The notes beneath the pieces were generated by a model that saw nothing but the letters and a program-made list of their open reading frames with translations, made no database searches and was not told the origin of the DNA. A program made the position numbers and the translations under genes. Shown here one piece after another: positions 6,038-6,529 of a DNA stretch of 6,529 nucleotides (position 1 is its first letter; each line of letters starts with the position of its first letter). Source of the DNA: Chromatiales bacterium (lineage in GTDB: Bacteria > Pseudomonadota > Gammaproteobacteria > JACCYU01); contig JAPSGG010000088.1 of the NCBI GenBank assembly GCA_031177845.1, forward strand, positions 1 to 6,529. The letters run 5' to 3'.

Positions 6038-6466
6038 TCAATTATGTTTCACGCCGCGTTGGGCCAATCGGTTTAGGGCGGATTTAAGCTCGGGATCACC
6101 AATGTCCTTCGCCACGCGCGCTAGCCCGCGGGCATTGTCGGCGGACAAGCTGGGCCGGGGCAACGGATTTCGCGGCGTCGGCGGGAGCTTAGCGACTTTC
6201 GCCTTGAGCTTAACCAGCGGTGCCGGCAGCTCCGCCCGAAAATCGCTATTGATCCGTTTCAGGATCTCATGCTGTTGATAGTGCACCAGCGTGGAGAAGC
6301 TGGCGTTGTCTGTCACCACCACCAGCACCCGCTCCCGGATCCCGCCGACCCAGCAATGTTCAGCGACCTTGGCGGGCAGATGCAGGCGCATTCTCTCCGT
6401 CATCGCCTGGAACAGGCGCGCCTGGCGCACCAATCCGTGGTCAAGCAAGGACTTAAGCCTTTGCAT
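6038..6466 (-). CDS. dciA: DUF721 / DciA-family protein
   Basis: This 142-residue protein is encoded convergently to lpxC. Residues about 5-90 carry the DUF721 pattern: MQRLKSLLDHGLVRQ, a helix, LHLPAKVAEHCWVGGIRERVLVVVTDNASFSTLVHYQQHEIL shown here in its key parts L30-PAKVAEHCWV-G42, VLVVVTDNASF (47-57) and RINSDFRAEL (71-80). A Lys/Pro-rich linker (about 86-106) follows, then LSADNARGLARVAKDIGD (107-124) and a final helix, as in many gammaproteobacterial members. DciA is known as a loader or partner of the replicative helicase DnaB in bacteria lacking DnaC; members of this family without experimental work are often left as DUF721. The location beside lpxC on the opposite strand is common in Gammaproteobacteria. 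The ATG (complement of 6464-6466) has no clear SD upstream. The specific role is inferred from the family. Confidence 0.85.
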   Translation of the reverse strand: MQRLKSLLDHGLVRQARLFQAMTERMRLHLPAKVAEHCWVGGIRERVLVVVTDNASFSTLVHYQQHEILKRINSDFRAELPAPLVKLKAKVAKLPPTPRNPLPRPSLSADNARGLARVAKDIGDPELKSALNRLAQRGVKHN

Positions 6467-6529
6467 GGTTGACGACCGCAGGGCCTCGCATATCGAACTT
6501 ATCCCACTACAAGCTGCTCAGATACGGTA
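6467..6529. other. Window end upstream of the dciA-like gene
   Basis: These 63 bases are the 5' flank of the minus-strand gene. I see no coding frame with a start signal, and no convincing -35/-10 pair on either strand. In relatives a divergent plus-strand gene often follows, but it would begin beyond the window. Confidence 0.4.

Noticed and set aside
5823..6278. Plus-strand frame of 151 residues after lpxC
   Set aside because: It is built from the REP-like repeats and the antisense strand of the dciA-like gene, with no SD and no protein-like pattern.
1..6529. CRISPR array, tRNA, rRNA, insertion sequence or phage signs
   Set aside because: I saw no regularly spaced direct repeats, no tRNA-like cloverleaf or CCA end, no transposase or integrase frames; coding content is fully housekeeping.

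Overview
This window is a GC-rich chromosomal segment carrying the distal half of a division and cell wall (dcw) cluster: 3' end of murB, then ddlB, ftsQ, ftsA, ftsZ and lpxC on the plus strand, followed by a convergent dciA-type (DUF721) gene on the minus strand. The order murB-ddlB-ftsQ-ftsA-ftsZ-lpxC with a DUF721 gene beyond lpxC is typical of Gammaproteobacteria. LpxC shows the cell makes lipid A, so it is Gram-negative. The proteins resemble the E. coli versions clearly but not closely, so a gammaproteobacterium outside the enterics is the best guess (inference; no search was run).

Layout. Positions 1-110 are the MurB C-terminus. Positions 111-288 are a non-coding spacer that interrupts the usually tight murB-ddlB junction and carries a palindromic repeat. 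Positions 289-3291 hold ddlB, ftsQ and ftsA. The ddlB and ftsQ coding regions are separated by 19 nt at the assigned ftsQ start, and ftsQ and ftsA share one base (TGATG). After 39 nt, ftsZ runs from 3331 to 4482. A 402-nt spacer follows (4483-4884) with several small stem-loops, a very strong Shine-Dalgarno match that leads to no gene, and an AT-rich stretch that may be the lpxC promoter. lpxC (4885-5799, probable TTG start) ends in a 238-nt convergent spacer with REP-like palindromes. The dciA-like gene lies at 6038-6466 on the minus strand, and the last 63 nt show no gene.

How the genes work together. MurB and Ddl make peptidoglycan precursors in the cytoplasm (UDP-MurNAc and D-Ala-D-Ala). 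FtsZ forms the division ring, FtsA ties it to the membrane and FtsQ links it to the periplasmic division machinery. LpxC commits carbon to lipid A for the outer membrane. The DciA family acts with the replicative helicase. All catalytic and binding motifs I checked are intact.

I found no undescribed system here; the core is an ordinary dcw cluster. The points most worth a second look are the ftsQ start, where a strong ribosome binding site and an ATGA overlap point to a different frame from the FtsQ body, the structured spacer between ftsZ and lpxC, and the palindromic repeats in two spacers.
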